Below are positions 1-6,819 of a stretch of DNA of 21,287 nt, in pieces (within the stretch, counting starts at the first letter, position 1; every line of letters starts with the position of its first letter). Source of the DNA: a virus; IMG/VR virus record IMGVR_UViG_3300034104_002403, positions 1-21,287 of that record. One strand, 5' to 3'. The position numbers and the translations under genes are program-made. The notes under the pieces are model-generated. The model made no database searches. It was not told where the DNA came from and saw nothing but the letters and a program-made list of their open reading frames with translations.

Positions 1-168
1 AACATCTATTCTTTTAAATGGAGTTCCTTGATTTGCAATACCTAAAGTTAATCCAGGAATTTTAGCTTTATTTGAAAAAAAATCAATTTTTCTATTCTTT
101 GCAATATTAAATTTAAATCCTATTGGAGATAAAAAATTTCTATTGCTAATTTGATTGGGAAATGGCAT
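1..168 (-). CDS. Marine T4-like virion protein, 5' end only (partial)
   Basis: An open frame begins at ATG 168-166 and runs without a stop to base 1, giving 56 residues; the rest of the gene lies beyond the left edge. The N-terminus reads MPFPNQISNRNFLSP, followed by GFKFNI and later IPGLTLG. From memory this resembles the start of a virion protein found in several marine T4-like phages, which looks like a tail-tube or baseplate-associated protein, but I cannot give it a T4 gene number. It starts 6 bases after the stop of the 74-aa gene upstream and belongs to the same run of genes. The reading frame is well supported; the function is inference. Confidence 0.7.
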   Translation of the reverse strand, partial: MPFPNQISNRNFLSPIGFKFNIAKNRKIDFFSNKAKIPGLTLGIANQGTPFKRIDV

Positions 169-174
169 AATAAT

Positions 175-399
175 TTAATATGGAGCGTTGCTAACTATTC
201 TTCCAAGAAACTTTTTAGTTTTATCAGTAGAAGATGAAGATTTTTTGTTATTTTGTCCAATTGGTGGTGGACCAGAGGCAAATTTTTGACCAGGTTTTAT
301 TATAGTGCTTTGAAGATTTTTTTGCACTTTTGGATCACTTAATTTATTCACTAAGTCTGGATGAAATGCCTGCTCACAAAATTGCTTAAAATTTTTCAT
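175..399 (-). CDS. Small protein with capsid-targeting-like N-terminus (74 aa)
   Basis: Seventy-four residues from ATG at 399. The N-terminus MKNFKQFCEQA resembles the short leader MKTYQEFIAEA of T4 internal proteins, which targets them to the prohead core and is cut by gp21 after Glu. The middle is rich in Pro and Gly (SGPPPIGQNN) and is followed by a Lys/Ser stretch (KKSSSSTDKTKK), so most of it is probably unstructured and basic. Its ATG overlaps the TGA of the upstream 52-aa gene by four bases (ATGA), which suggests translational coupling. No enzymatic motif is visible. An internal head protein is possible but is inference only; this N-terminal pattern is widespread in marine T4-like phages. 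Confidence 0.75.
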   Translation of the reverse strand: MKNFKQFCEQAFHPDLVNKLSDPKVQKNLQSTIIKPGQKFASGPPPIGQNNKKSSSSTDKTKKFLGRIVSNAPY

Positions 400-554
400 T
401 CTTTTACAATTAAGTTAAACCATTCTTCACTCATACCGTTAATAATGATATCTGCAGATTCTTTACTATCTGCATATCCTTCGCTAATAAGATGTTCAAC
501 TACTTTTTCGTAACTTTTATAAATTTCTTGAGACTGTTTGGGAGTTGGTTTCAT
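396..554 (-). CDS. Small conserved marine-phage protein (52 aa)
   Basis: ATG at 554-552, TGA at 398-396, giving 52 residues. The protein is helical and acidic-to-neutral, with the pattern VVEHLISEGYADS, then SADIIINGMSEEWFNLI. This 'EGYA...A..II.GMSEEW' pattern recurs as a small stand-alone protein, or as a tail on other proteins, in marine T4-like phages. I know of no proven function. It is the first gene after the gp23 terminator and has no clear ribosome binding site upstream; its stop overlaps the start of the 74-aa gene as ATGA. Confidence rests on the coherent coding sequence and the overlap architecture. Confidence 0.75.
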   Translation of the reverse strand: MKPTPKQSQEIYKSYEKVVEHLISEGYADSKESADIIINGMSEEWFNLIVKE

Positions 555-583
555 TTTATTAATAGTTTTATTTTTATTTAGAT

Positions 584-609
584 AAAAAAAGAGGGTCTTG
601 CGACCCTCT
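584..609 (-). terminator. Rho-independent terminator after gp23
   Basis: Read on the minus strand, GAGGGTC (608-602), loop GCAA and GACCCTC (597-591) form a perfect 7-bp GC-rich stem, extended by one A-T pair. It is followed directly by a run of seven Ts (590-584). It starts 21 bases past the gp23 stop codon, so it should end the late capsid transcript. This is the clearest intrinsic terminator in the window. Confidence 0.9.
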
Positions 610-629
610 CGAATTTATGTGAAAATAAC

Positions 630-2036
630 TCACATGAGGTTGTTAACACGTACTCTTCTGTAGTAGCGGTTAGCGTTTGCCCTGAGGCGACCAAGACCAG
701 GTGTGGTTCCTTCTGCAAATGGGTTTGCAACGATACCGTATCTGGTCTTAAATCCGATTTTAGGCTGGAAGTTGTTCTCACCAACGGCACGAACCATTTG
801 GAGGGGAACATATGGGCAATAGAACAGACCTGCATCATAAGGGGAAGAACCCTTATAACCAACAACATAGTACTGGTTAGCAGAAACGTTTGCCGAATAA
901 GGATCGATATAAACACGATACTTACCTTGGAGAACACCAGCAAAGGTGTTACCAGTGTCATCAACGTTAAGATTTGCGTTGAGTGCGGGGGTGTAGTCAA
1001 GTACACCAGCCATGGTCAGGGCGGAAGCAACGTCTGCAGAGCAGAGGATCATGTTGCCCTTTCCTCTACGAGTTCTTTGTGCGATAGCGTTAGCATCGCG
1101 CTCGATTTGGAAGATAAGACCCTTGAACTTCTCAACTGACCAACGACCGTTGGAGTCAACGTCGAGGTCGAAAGTACCAGCAGAAGCAACGTTTGCTTGA
1201 GCACCTGATTCAGCAATCTTGTAGATAGTTCTGATAACTTCGCGGTTGATTTCAGCAAGAATCTCAGTTGAGAGAATGTTTGCTAATTCCGCTTCAGCAT
1301 TCAGACCGTGGATTGCCTTGAGGTCTTGAGCAAGCTCAAGTGAGTACTCAGCTTTCAGAGCGCGTGACTTTGCAGTTACGGTGACCTTCTCGATAGAGAA
1401 TGCCATTTGGTTGAACTCGTTACCGTCATAACCGAGTCCTTCAGCATTCTCAGTGTCCATACCTTGACCTACACTGTAGGTGTTGTATGCCTGACTACCT
1501 TCTGGGTTCAGAAGACCTGGATTTGTTCCTGCGGATGCTGTAGTACCGAAACCTACGGAAGCACCGTCAGAACCGGAAACATATCCACTACCAAGAACGG
1601 CATTGCGGTCGTCATCTTGACCAGACCATGCAGTATCTGCTTCATCGAACAGAGCTTCTGATCCACCTTGTGTAGCGTACTTAGAACGCATTGCAAAGAT
1701 AAGACCAGTAGGACCATTCATTGGTTGAACGCCAGCGAGGTCATATGCGACCAGGTTTGGCATTGAACGACGAATGAGGCTGATTAGAACAGGATCGAAA
1801 CCAGCAACAGGTGAAGATGCATCAGCACTAAAACCTGCGGTTGCGCCAGATGAACCAGTATTAATGTTTGGACCTTCGGAAAGGAATGCACGCTCTTCGC
1901 GTAATTCTCTTTCTTGGTTTTCTAGCAGGATAGCAGTTACCGCTCTACGATGCGAATCTCTGATTGGATCCATTCCTTGATAATCAAGGATTGGTGACCA
2001 CTTCTCCTGCAATTGTTCTGCATTGAACATTTGCAT
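630..2036 (-). CDS. 23: Major capsid protein gp23
   Basis: A 468-residue T4-type major head protein that forms the hexamers of the capsid shell. The N-terminus (MQMFNAEQLQEKW, then DPIRDSHRRAVTAILLENQ) is the usual gp23 scaffold-contacting segment. RAFLSE followed by GPN at residues 49-57 fits the gp21 protease rule (LxE, cut after Glu), predicting removal of about 54 residues during maturation. The C-terminal half contains FKTRYGIVANPFAEG, typical of the family. It is somewhat shorter than T4 gp23 (521 aa). The start at 2036 is preferred over the ATG two codons later because AGAGGT lies about 7 bases upstream of the first ATG. It is the last gene before the terminator. The gene is visibly richer in G+C and C-ending codons than its neighbours, as expected for the most heavily translated late gene. 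Confidence 0.97.
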   Translation of the reverse strand: MQMFNAEQLQEKWSPILDYQGMDPIRDSHRRAVTAILLENQERELREERAFLSEGPNINTGSSGATAGFSADASSPVAGFDPVLISLIRRSMPNLVAYDLAGVQPMNGPTGLIFAMRSKYATQGGSEALFDEADTAWSGQDDDRNAVLGSGYVSGSDGASVGFGTTASAGTNPGLLNPEGSQAYNTYSVGQGMDTENAEGLGYDGNEFNQMAFSIEKVTVTAKSRALKAEYSLELAQDLKAIHGLNAEAELANILSTEILAEINREVIRTIYKIAESGAQANVASAGTFDLDVDSNGRWSVEKFKGLIFQIERDANAIAQRTRRGKGNMILCSADVASALTMAGVLDYTPALNANLNVDDTGNTFAGVLQGKYRVYIDPYSANVSANQYYVVGYKGSSPYDAGLFYCPYVPLQMVRAVGENNFQPKIGFKTRYGIVANPFAEGTTPGLGRLRANANRYYRRVRVNNLM

Positions 2037-2066
2037 TGTTTTTACCTCTTTAAAATTTAGTTTGAT

Positions 2067-2074
2067 TGTTTATA
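2067..2074 (-). promoter_or_regulatory. Possible degenerate late promoter for gp23
   Basis: On the minus strand the sequence reads TATAAACA, one mismatch from the T4 late box TATAAATA. It lies in the short gp22-gp23 gap, 31 bases before the gp23 ATG, the same distance as better boxes have from their genes. It could give gp23 extra transcripts of its own, but with one mismatch in AT-rich DNA it may be chance. Confidence 0.35.
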
Positions 2075-2083
2075 ATTTAAAAA

Positions 2084-3289
2084 TCACTTTTTAGATACTC
2101 TACTGAGAGTTTGAAGATATGCCTCCATGATAGGAGATACTGATTCGCTCAGATTTTCTCCGTAGGAAACATCCTCAGATAAGTTCTCAGAAAAGTCTTT
2201 TTGAGTACCAGTTGATCTGGTTGGGAAATACGATTCCCTCAGAGTTACCAGTTTCTCACGATAGTTTTCTTCACTATCAAACTCAACATTTTCGGCAAGA
2301 GAAGCGAGTTTGTCCTTCTGAGAAAGTGCAAGACCCTCAGTAACATCGGCAAAGATTACATCAGCAACCGACTCTGCTAATCTTCTATTCAGAGCAACAT
2401 TTCTTTGAATTTGCTCGTTGAGTTTTTCTTCCATTTCATCAAGTTTATCTACCATACTCTCGATTACATCATATCTATCTTCAGGGATTGTTACATAATG
2501 ATCTTCAAAAAGACCTCTCATTCCTTGGAGGAATGATTCGGTCATTTCAGTCTTAAGACCGTGCTCAATTGCGAGTGCATTTTCAGCAATCCACTCGTCA
2601 GCAACATACTCAAGATATGCATCAACTCTTTCGACTAATTCTGATCTAATTGATGCAACTTCTTCAATTAAGGCGCTTTCATACTGAGATTGGAGATCTT
2701 CTTTAATCTCAAAAACCTTTGAACGAATAGCGGCTTCAAAAATAGTACGTGCTTTCTCTTGGAATTCCTCAGAAAGCTCTTCACCTTCTAGAAGAGCATT
2801 GACATCTTCTTCGATGTCAAACTCTTCCTTCATTTCATCTTCATTTTCTTTTGCTTCGTGACCTTTACCTTCTTTCTTTTCTTTTTCTTTCTTTTCCTTG
2901 CCCTTTGGTTCGCCAGTCTCTCCTTCTTCGTCGGCAGCTTCAGCAACTACTTCTTCTTCCTCGTCAAGTTCTTCCTCGTCAACGAGATCTTCATCTTCGT
3001 CTTCGGTTTCTTCCTTAACAGCACCTTTGGCAAGATGTTGCATAGGATCAGCAGCTTTAGCACCCTTATTGACAACATTTCTTACCGAAGCAAGAGTTGT
3101 GGGTTCTTTAAGTTTTGCAGAATTATCGTCTGGGCGATAATTTTCTGGGGTTGGACCGCCAAGATCTTCCCAATTGCCAGCAGTTTGTCCAGGTGCAATA
3201 CCTGTCGTTAGCTTCTGCATTGGTTCTGCAGTCTTGGCTCCTTTGGTTACTACGTTTTCCATTTCTTGTAAATTTCTACCAACGGACAT
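2084..3289 (-). CDS. 22: Prohead core scaffold protein gp22
   Basis: A 401-residue scaffold protein expected to form the inner core around which gp23 assembles, later degraded by gp21. Evidence is its place between gp21 and gp23, extreme charge and helical C-terminal two thirds. Residues 93-130 are almost wholly Asp/Glu, residues 130-150 are Lys/Glu-rich, and a long helical region follows (about 155-340). The C-terminus reads MEAYLQTLSRVSKK, as in other gp22 proteins. Marine features are the N-terminal EDLGGPTPENYRP segment and an internal duplication: VVTKGAKTAEPMQKL near residue 13 and VVNKGAKAADPMQHL near residue 72. It is much longer than T4 gp22 (269 aa) because of the N-terminal acidic and repeat region. 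No good ribosome binding site precedes the ATG. Several LxE sites are available for gp21 cleavage. Confidence 0.93.
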   Translation of the reverse strand: MSVGRNLQEMENVVTKGAKTAEPMQKLTTGIAPGQTAGNWEDLGGPTPENYRPDDNSAKLKEPTTLASVRNVVNKGAKAADPMQHLAKGAVKEETEDEDEDLVDEEELDEEEEVVAEAADEEGETGEPKGKEKKEKEKKEGKGHEAKENEDEMKEEFDIEEDVNALLEGEELSEEFQEKARTIFEAAIRSKVFEIKEDLQSQYESALIEEVASIRSELVERVDAYLEYVADEWIAENALAIEHGLKTEMTESFLQGMRGLFEDHYVTIPEDRYDVIESMVDKLDEMEEKLNEQIQRNVALNRRLAESVADVIFADVTEGLALSQKDKLASLAENVEFDSEENYREKLVTLRESYFPTRSTGTQKDFSENLSEDVSYGENLSESVSPIMEAYLQTLSRVSKK

Positions 3290-3320
3290 TTGATTAGATA
3301 TTTATGTATTAATCTATATT

Positions 3321-3328
3321 TATTTATA
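3321..3328 (-). promoter_or_regulatory. T4-type late promoter for gp22-gp23
   Basis: A perfect TATAAATA on the minus strand, ending 31 bases before the gp22 ATG and immediately past the gp21 stop codon. It matches the T4 late promoter box recognised by the gp55 sigma factor with the sliding clamp. A second box, CATAAATA (3306-3299), lies only 10 bases before the start codon and is too close to give a normal leader. Confidence 0.75.
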
Positions 3329-3330
3329 AA

Positions 3331-3981
3331 TTATAGATTTGAAAGAAATTCATTGAATAAATTCAACTTATGCTCTTCCAATCTTTTTTGATCAACTAAT
3401 GTATTAATTCTGCGTTTTGTAGACTCTGCAAGTTTTTCACGAAGAATTCCACCTTCCCAAACCCACTCTTTACCTTCCATAATTCCCGAAACAAATGCAT
3501 CGGGTGCAGAAGGATCGGCAACGATATCGGCAGCAGTTGCAAGCATGAAATCTTCACCAACAATTTTATGACCTTCATTGGTCATTTTTAATGAACCAAC
3601 ACCACGAGAAGAAACACCAAGAGTTACACCTTCACTAATAAGAGATTTTGCAATCTTACCCATTGGAGTTTCTAAGAGTTGTGCCTTTCCTCTAAAATTA
3701 TTTCCTTCACATGTAAGGGAAACAATTTTATGAGAAACACGATCTAGATTCACAGTTGGACCATCTGGGTGTCCAAGTTCTCCAAGAGCACGACCTTTAT
3801 TAATAAAAGATTCTGTATATCTTGTTACTTCGCGGGAGAGTGTTTCCATAGGATACATTCTACCGTTTCTGTTAGTAATGTCTCCTTGGAGAAAAATTCC
3901 CTCAATATAACATTTTTTACAGGAACCTTTTCCCTCAGTAATAAATTTAACTTCTGATACTTCTTCTGTGATTAGTTTCAT
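3331..3981 (-). CDS. 21: Prohead core protease gp21
   Basis: A 216-residue serine protease of the T4 gp21 / herpesvirus-assemblin type (family S77) that matures the prohead by cleaving gp22, gp67, gp23 and other core proteins after LxE or IxE. The likely catalytic His is His71 in GELGHPDGPTV; the nucleophile lies in LGVSSRGVGSL (Ser124/Ser125), with a conserved acidic segment after it (ADIVADPSAPDAFV). Length matches T4 gp21 (212 aa). A CKKC motif at residues 21-24 near the N-terminus is not something I associate with T4 gp21. It sits between the 91-aa gene (stop 5 bases upstream) and gp22, the standard order. No strong ribosome binding site is close to the ATG. Confidence 0.95.
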   Translation of the reverse strand: MKLITEEVSEVKFITEGKGSCKKCYIEGIFLQGDITNRNGRMYPMETLSREVTRYTESFINKGRALGELGHPDGPTVNLDRVSHKIVSLTCEGNNFRGKAQLLETPMGKIAKSLISEGVTLGVSSRGVGSLKMTNEGHKIVGEDFMLATAADIVADPSAPDAFVSGIMEGKEWVWEGGILREKLAESTKRRINTLVDQKRLEEHKLNLFNEFLSNL

Positions 3982-3985
3982 TGCT

Positions 3986-4261
3986 TTAATTTGTAAATCC
4001 TACTTTTGCACCTAACACAGAAGCGTTTGAAGCGTAAACACAGTGTGAAGGTAACTTTTCTAATAATTCTGATTGAGCTCTCATTAGTGTAAAAGAACCA
4101 ATAACACTACCACTTTGTGTTTCAACAACTGTCACTGCATAATCTGCACCAGTTGATGTGTTAACTAAACGAACAACTGTTGCTGCACTAAAACTAGTTG
4201 CTGCTCCGGTTGTAGTTGGAAGTGCTGCTTCTGCTCCAAGAACTTTAATTCGTGCTGACAT
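3986..4261 (-). CDS. Small beta-rich protein in the gp68 position (91 aa)
   Basis: Ninety-one residues from ATG 4261-4259, overlapping the TAA of the gp67-like gene by one base. The protein is rich in Val, Thr, Ser and Ala (SFSAATVVRLVNTS, VIGSFTLMRAQ, CVYASNASVLGAKVGFTN). This suggests a compact beta fold, not the charged helical core protein gp68 that T4 has at this place. As I recall, similar short proteins with 'GSFTL...A..VGFT' endings occur in marine T4-like phages and are labelled virion structural proteins. A capsid- or head-associated role is inferred from position only; no catalytic motif or signal peptide is present. Confidence 0.85.
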   Translation of the reverse strand: MSARIKVLGAEAALPTTTGAATSFSAATVVRLVNTSTGADYAVTVVETQSGSVIGSFTLMRAQSELLEKLPSHCVYASNASVLGAKVGFTN

Positions 4262-4431
4262 TATTCTTCCTCAGTATTCTCTTGATCTTCATAATCAAAT
4301 ATCAAAGAAGCAATTTCTGGTTTTGCTAATTCAATTCTTTCTGCAGCTTTTGAATATAAGATGGATTTAATTTGATCAGTAATATCAGAAGCTGGAGAGT
4401 CTGTTGCCACCAAATCGATAAGTTCTTCCAT
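4261..4431 (-). CDS. 67: Prohead core protein, gp67-like (56 aa)
   Basis: ATG at 4431-4429, TAA at 4263-4261, giving 56 residues. It begins MEELIDLVATDSPAS, continues ITDQIKSILYSKAAERIE and ends in an acidic tail (YEDQENTEEE). Size, helical character, acidic C-terminus and location between portal gp20 and protease gp21 match T4 gp67, a prohead core protein that gp21 cleaves into internal peptides. The 'I.D.IK.IL..KA.E.I' helix is shared with marine T4-like gp67 proteins as I remember them. The stop codon overlaps the start of the 91-aa gene (TAATG). A perfect late box lies 26 bases upstream of the ATG. Confidence 0.82.
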   Translation of the reverse strand: MEELIDLVATDSPASDITDQIKSILYSKAAERIELAKPEIASLIFDYEDQENTEEE

Positions 4432-4456
4432 AAAATTTATAAATGTTGTTATATTG

Positions 4457-4464
4457 TATTTATA
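4457..4464 (-). promoter_or_regulatory. T4-type late promoter for the gp67-gp21 block
   Basis: A perfect TATAAATA on the minus strand straddles the gp20 stop codon and ends 25 bases before the gp67-like ATG. The box is formed by the last codons and stop of gp20. It would transcribe gp67, the 91-aa gene, gp21 and onward. Confidence 0.75.
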
Positions 4465-6148
4465 TTTCAGCTTTCTTTACGTCTTTTTGCATTTGGGCGT
4501 CAGTAACTTTTGAATCCTGAGTTAAATCTGGTTCAGTTGGAACTTGCCCTAATCCAGCATTCATATTATTAGGATCACCTGGTACAGGTAGTGGCTCTCC
4601 AGTAATTGGATCAACTAAATTTGGATCTGGAATTAATCCGTCTTTAATTTCTTTTTTAATCTGTTTATTAATTTCTAAAATTTCAGAATCAGTTTGTCTT
4701 AGGATTTTTCTACGAACATATTCTTGGGAGAAATATTTTCCAATATAAGGTTCTATTGTTGCTAAAGTTGCTAATCTGCCATTAACTAATTCACTTTCCT
4801 TTAATTCTGCAAATTGATTGTCATATAGAAAGTCATATTGGATATGATCTGAAAGTTCTTCCCAATCTTCTAAAGTAATGACATTTTTTAATATTAATTG
4901 TGTTTTCAACATATCATTAAATAAATTTGCAAACCTTTTTCTTAAACGTCCTACAAATTTAGAAAACTTTAGTTCATCACGAAGAATTTCTGAAGATCTT
5001 CCCAAATTAAATCCACCGTCAGACGCAATTCTTGATTCGGGAACTCCAAGTGCCCTGTAAAGTTTTTTCTGAAAATACTCAATATCAGCAAGTTCTCCAA
5101 GATTTTGTCCACCAGGAAGAGTAGTAATTTCAGTTCCTCTTCCACCTTCTCTACGTGGTAACCAAAAATCTTCAAGCATACTCATGAACTTGCGATCATC
5201 ACGAACTTCTCCAGTAGAAGCGTTATAGACTAATTTATTTCTATAGCGATTCATAACATCGCGTAGATATTGTTCTGCTTTTACTTTTGGAAGATTGCCT
5301 ACGTCAATATAGAAAATTCTGCGCTCAGGTGCGCGTGATAGTCTGTAAATTACCAAAGAATCTTCAATCATTCTAAGTTGATTGAGTGCTTTAATTGATT
5401 TATGTAAATATGATAAAATACTTCCTTTATTTCTATCAACTAATCCAGAAGTCACATATGTGATAGAATCTTTTGCTATTTTTATTCCTTTTGAACTTGT
5501 ATTGACGCTAGCTATGGCACCAACTGGAAAATTTGGTCTTGGCGTGTAAAGAAAATATTCTTCTACTTCTGGATGAAAAGCCTTATCACTCTCTTCCAAT
5601 CTTGATAGGTTTGAATTTGGTATAGAATTTTTATCTTTTTTGTGTTGCCTAACAAATCTCATTTTCATTGGATCAATATATCTAACTTCTTTGATCCCTT
5701 CTTCTGGTTTTTTTAAATCAATTACTTTATGGTAATATAGTCTTCCGTCAACATACCAATTTCTAAAAATTTCGTGACACTTTTTATCAAAATCTAATAT
5801 TTCTTTAATATATTTAAATTCTTCTCTGATAACTTCTTTTAATCTATCACTAGCATTGAGATTAGAAAGTTCTATCTCTACTGGTGAATCATAAAGGTCA
5901 CTAACGAGTGCTTCATTTACAACGTCTTCTATGGCATTATCACATTCTGGGTGTAATGCCATTTCTCTGTATCTTTTAATCAGATCATATTCAGTCCTAT
6001 ATACACCCTCAATATCTACATACTGACCATAAAATCCACTAGCAATATAATTATCAACCCCGTCCTCATTATTAGGAGGAACGGGGGAGACAATTGATTT
6101 GGATTTTTGATCAGAATTTTCAATAGAGAAACCAAAGAGTTTTGCCAT
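4460..6148 (-). CDS. 20: Portal vertex protein gp20
   Basis: A 562-residue T4-type portal protein; twelve copies form the DNA entry ring at one capsid vertex, nucleate the prohead core and dock the terminase and later the neck. Diagnostic stretches are YRTEYDLIKRYREMALHPE and CDNAIEDVVNEALV near the N-terminus, then RYIDPMKMRFVRQ, and SRAPERRIFYIDVGNLPK and KAEQYLRDVMNRYRNKLVY in the stem and crown part. LGVPESRI and the Gly-rich DGGFNLGRSSEI follow, typical of the channel-lining region. It is slightly longer than T4 gp20 (524 aa), with a Pro-rich C-terminal tail (PNLVDPITGEPLPVPGDPN). No strong ribosome binding site lies next to the ATG; a GATAAATA box is 34 bases upstream. Confidence 0.96.
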   Translation of the reverse strand: MAKLFGFSIENSDQKSKSIVSPVPPNNEDGVDNYIASGFYGQYVDIEGVYRTEYDLIKRYREMALHPECDNAIEDVVNEALVSDLYDSPVEIELSNLNASDRLKEVIREEFKYIKEILDFDKKCHEIFRNWYVDGRLYYHKVIDLKKPEEGIKEVRYIDPMKMRFVRQHKKDKNSIPNSNLSRLEESDKAFHPEVEEYFLYTPRPNFPVGAIASVNTSSKGIKIAKDSITYVTSGLVDRNKGSILSYLHKSIKALNQLRMIEDSLVIYRLSRAPERRIFYIDVGNLPKVKAEQYLRDVMNRYRNKLVYNASTGEVRDDRKFMSMLEDFWLPRREGGRGTEITTLPGGQNLGELADIEYFQKKLYRALGVPESRIASDGGFNLGRSSEILRDELKFSKFVGRLRKRFANLFNDMLKTQLILKNVITLEDWEELSDHIQYDFLYDNQFAELKESELVNGRLATLATIEPYIGKYFSQEYVRRKILRQTDSEILEINKQIKKEIKDGLIPDPNLVDPITGEPLPVPGDPNNMNAGLGQVPTEPDLTQDSKVTDAQMQKDVKKAEI

Positions 6149-6181
6149 TTTATAATTTTATACTTTTAAATATCCTAAAAC

Positions 6182-6189
6182 TATTTATC
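6182..6189 (-). promoter_or_regulatory. Late-promoter-like box for gp20
   Basis: GATAAATA on the minus strand overlaps the gp19 stop codon and lies 34 bases before the gp20 ATG. It differs from TATAAATA only at the first base, which as I recall is variable (NATAAATA) in marine T4-like phages. Position and spacing match the other boxes in the window. Confidence 0.55.
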
Positions 6190-6781
6190 AGGTAGAAATT
6201 GCAGGTGAAGTAATAGAAACTGGACTAGATGCAGTTGTTGCAGCAGCTTTCCAATAAAGGATTTGAAATTCAACACTATACTCTTCAATTGTATCAGTTG
6301 TGTCCATAGACAAATCAATTTGAGAAATATTTGTTGGAAAACAACCAATAAAATCATATGTTCTTATTGCTTCACCAGCTTTATTTAATTGACTGACCTG
6401 TAAGTCGCAATCATATTCTACTGGTCTAGTTTCACCTGTTGCCTGATTGAGATCATTAATTCCATTCATCCATTCTTCAAATGCTGTGCGAATCTTGAAG
6501 TCAACATCATTAATTACAGTAATAGACCAAGTATCAAATGTTCTTTCACCAGCTACTTTTAAAACTCTTCCTCTAAATGGAACTTCAATTGGAGTAATAT
6601 TTGAAGCTGGAAGTGCTGCAGTTTTAGCTAAAAATTCAATTTTAGTTCCAGCAGCGATAGAATCAGTTATAGTTTGACTTCCCACTGTAGTAGGGAAAGT
6701 TAAAGAAACTGAAAATAGATTAGGTCTTGCGCCACCGCCAACAAGTTGACCTTTAAAGTCGGTGATAGTTCTTAATGCCAT
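6188..6781 (-). CDS. 19: Tail tube protein gp19
   Basis: A 197-residue T4-type tail tube subunit that stacks as hexameric rings inside the sheath to form the DNA conduit. The N-terminus MALRTITDFKGQLVGGGARPN leads into FSVSLTFP, the first strand of the tube fold. ITPIEVPFRGRVLKVAGERT and WSITVINDVDFKIRTAFEEW are strongly family-like. A variable Ala/Thr/Ser-rich C-terminus makes it longer than T4 gp19 (163 aa). It follows gp18 after 38 bases and has a good ribosome binding site (AGAGGT, 8 bases before the ATG). It comes directly before portal gp20, the order seen in T4. Confidence 0.94.
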   Translation of the reverse strand: MALRTITDFKGQLVGGGARPNLFSVSLTFPTTVGSQTITDSIAAGTKIEFLAKTAALPASNITPIEVPFRGRVLKVAGERTFDTWSITVINDVDFKIRTAFEEWMNGINDLNQATGETRPVEYDCDLQVSQLNKAGEAIRTYDFIGCFPTNISQIDLSMDTTDTIEEYSVEFQILYWKAAATTASSPVSITSPAIST

Positions 6782-6819
6782 CTTTTTTTACCTCTATGTT
6801 TTATGTTATTTTTGATTAA

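Noticed and set aside
578-1006. 142-aa minus-strand frame overlapping the end of gp23
   Set aside because: It lies inside gp23 in another frame, crosses the terminator and has a low-complexity Leu/Thr/Ser composition with no ribosome binding site.
630-2036. A gp24 vertex protein or a second capsid gene near gp23
   Set aside because: Only one gp23-type frame is present and the genes after it are small and unrelated; a vertex protein may be encoded elsewhere or be absent.
2858-3211. Plus-strand frames opposite the acidic region of gp22, rich in Phe or Ser
   Set aside because: They are mirror images of the Glu/Asp/Lys codon runs of gp22; a string of Phe or Ser is what the complement of such codons yields.
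3299-3306. CATAAATA box just before gp22
   Set aside because: Only 10 bases separate it from the ATG, too little for a normal transcript start and ribosome binding site; the perfect box at 3321-3328 explains expression better.
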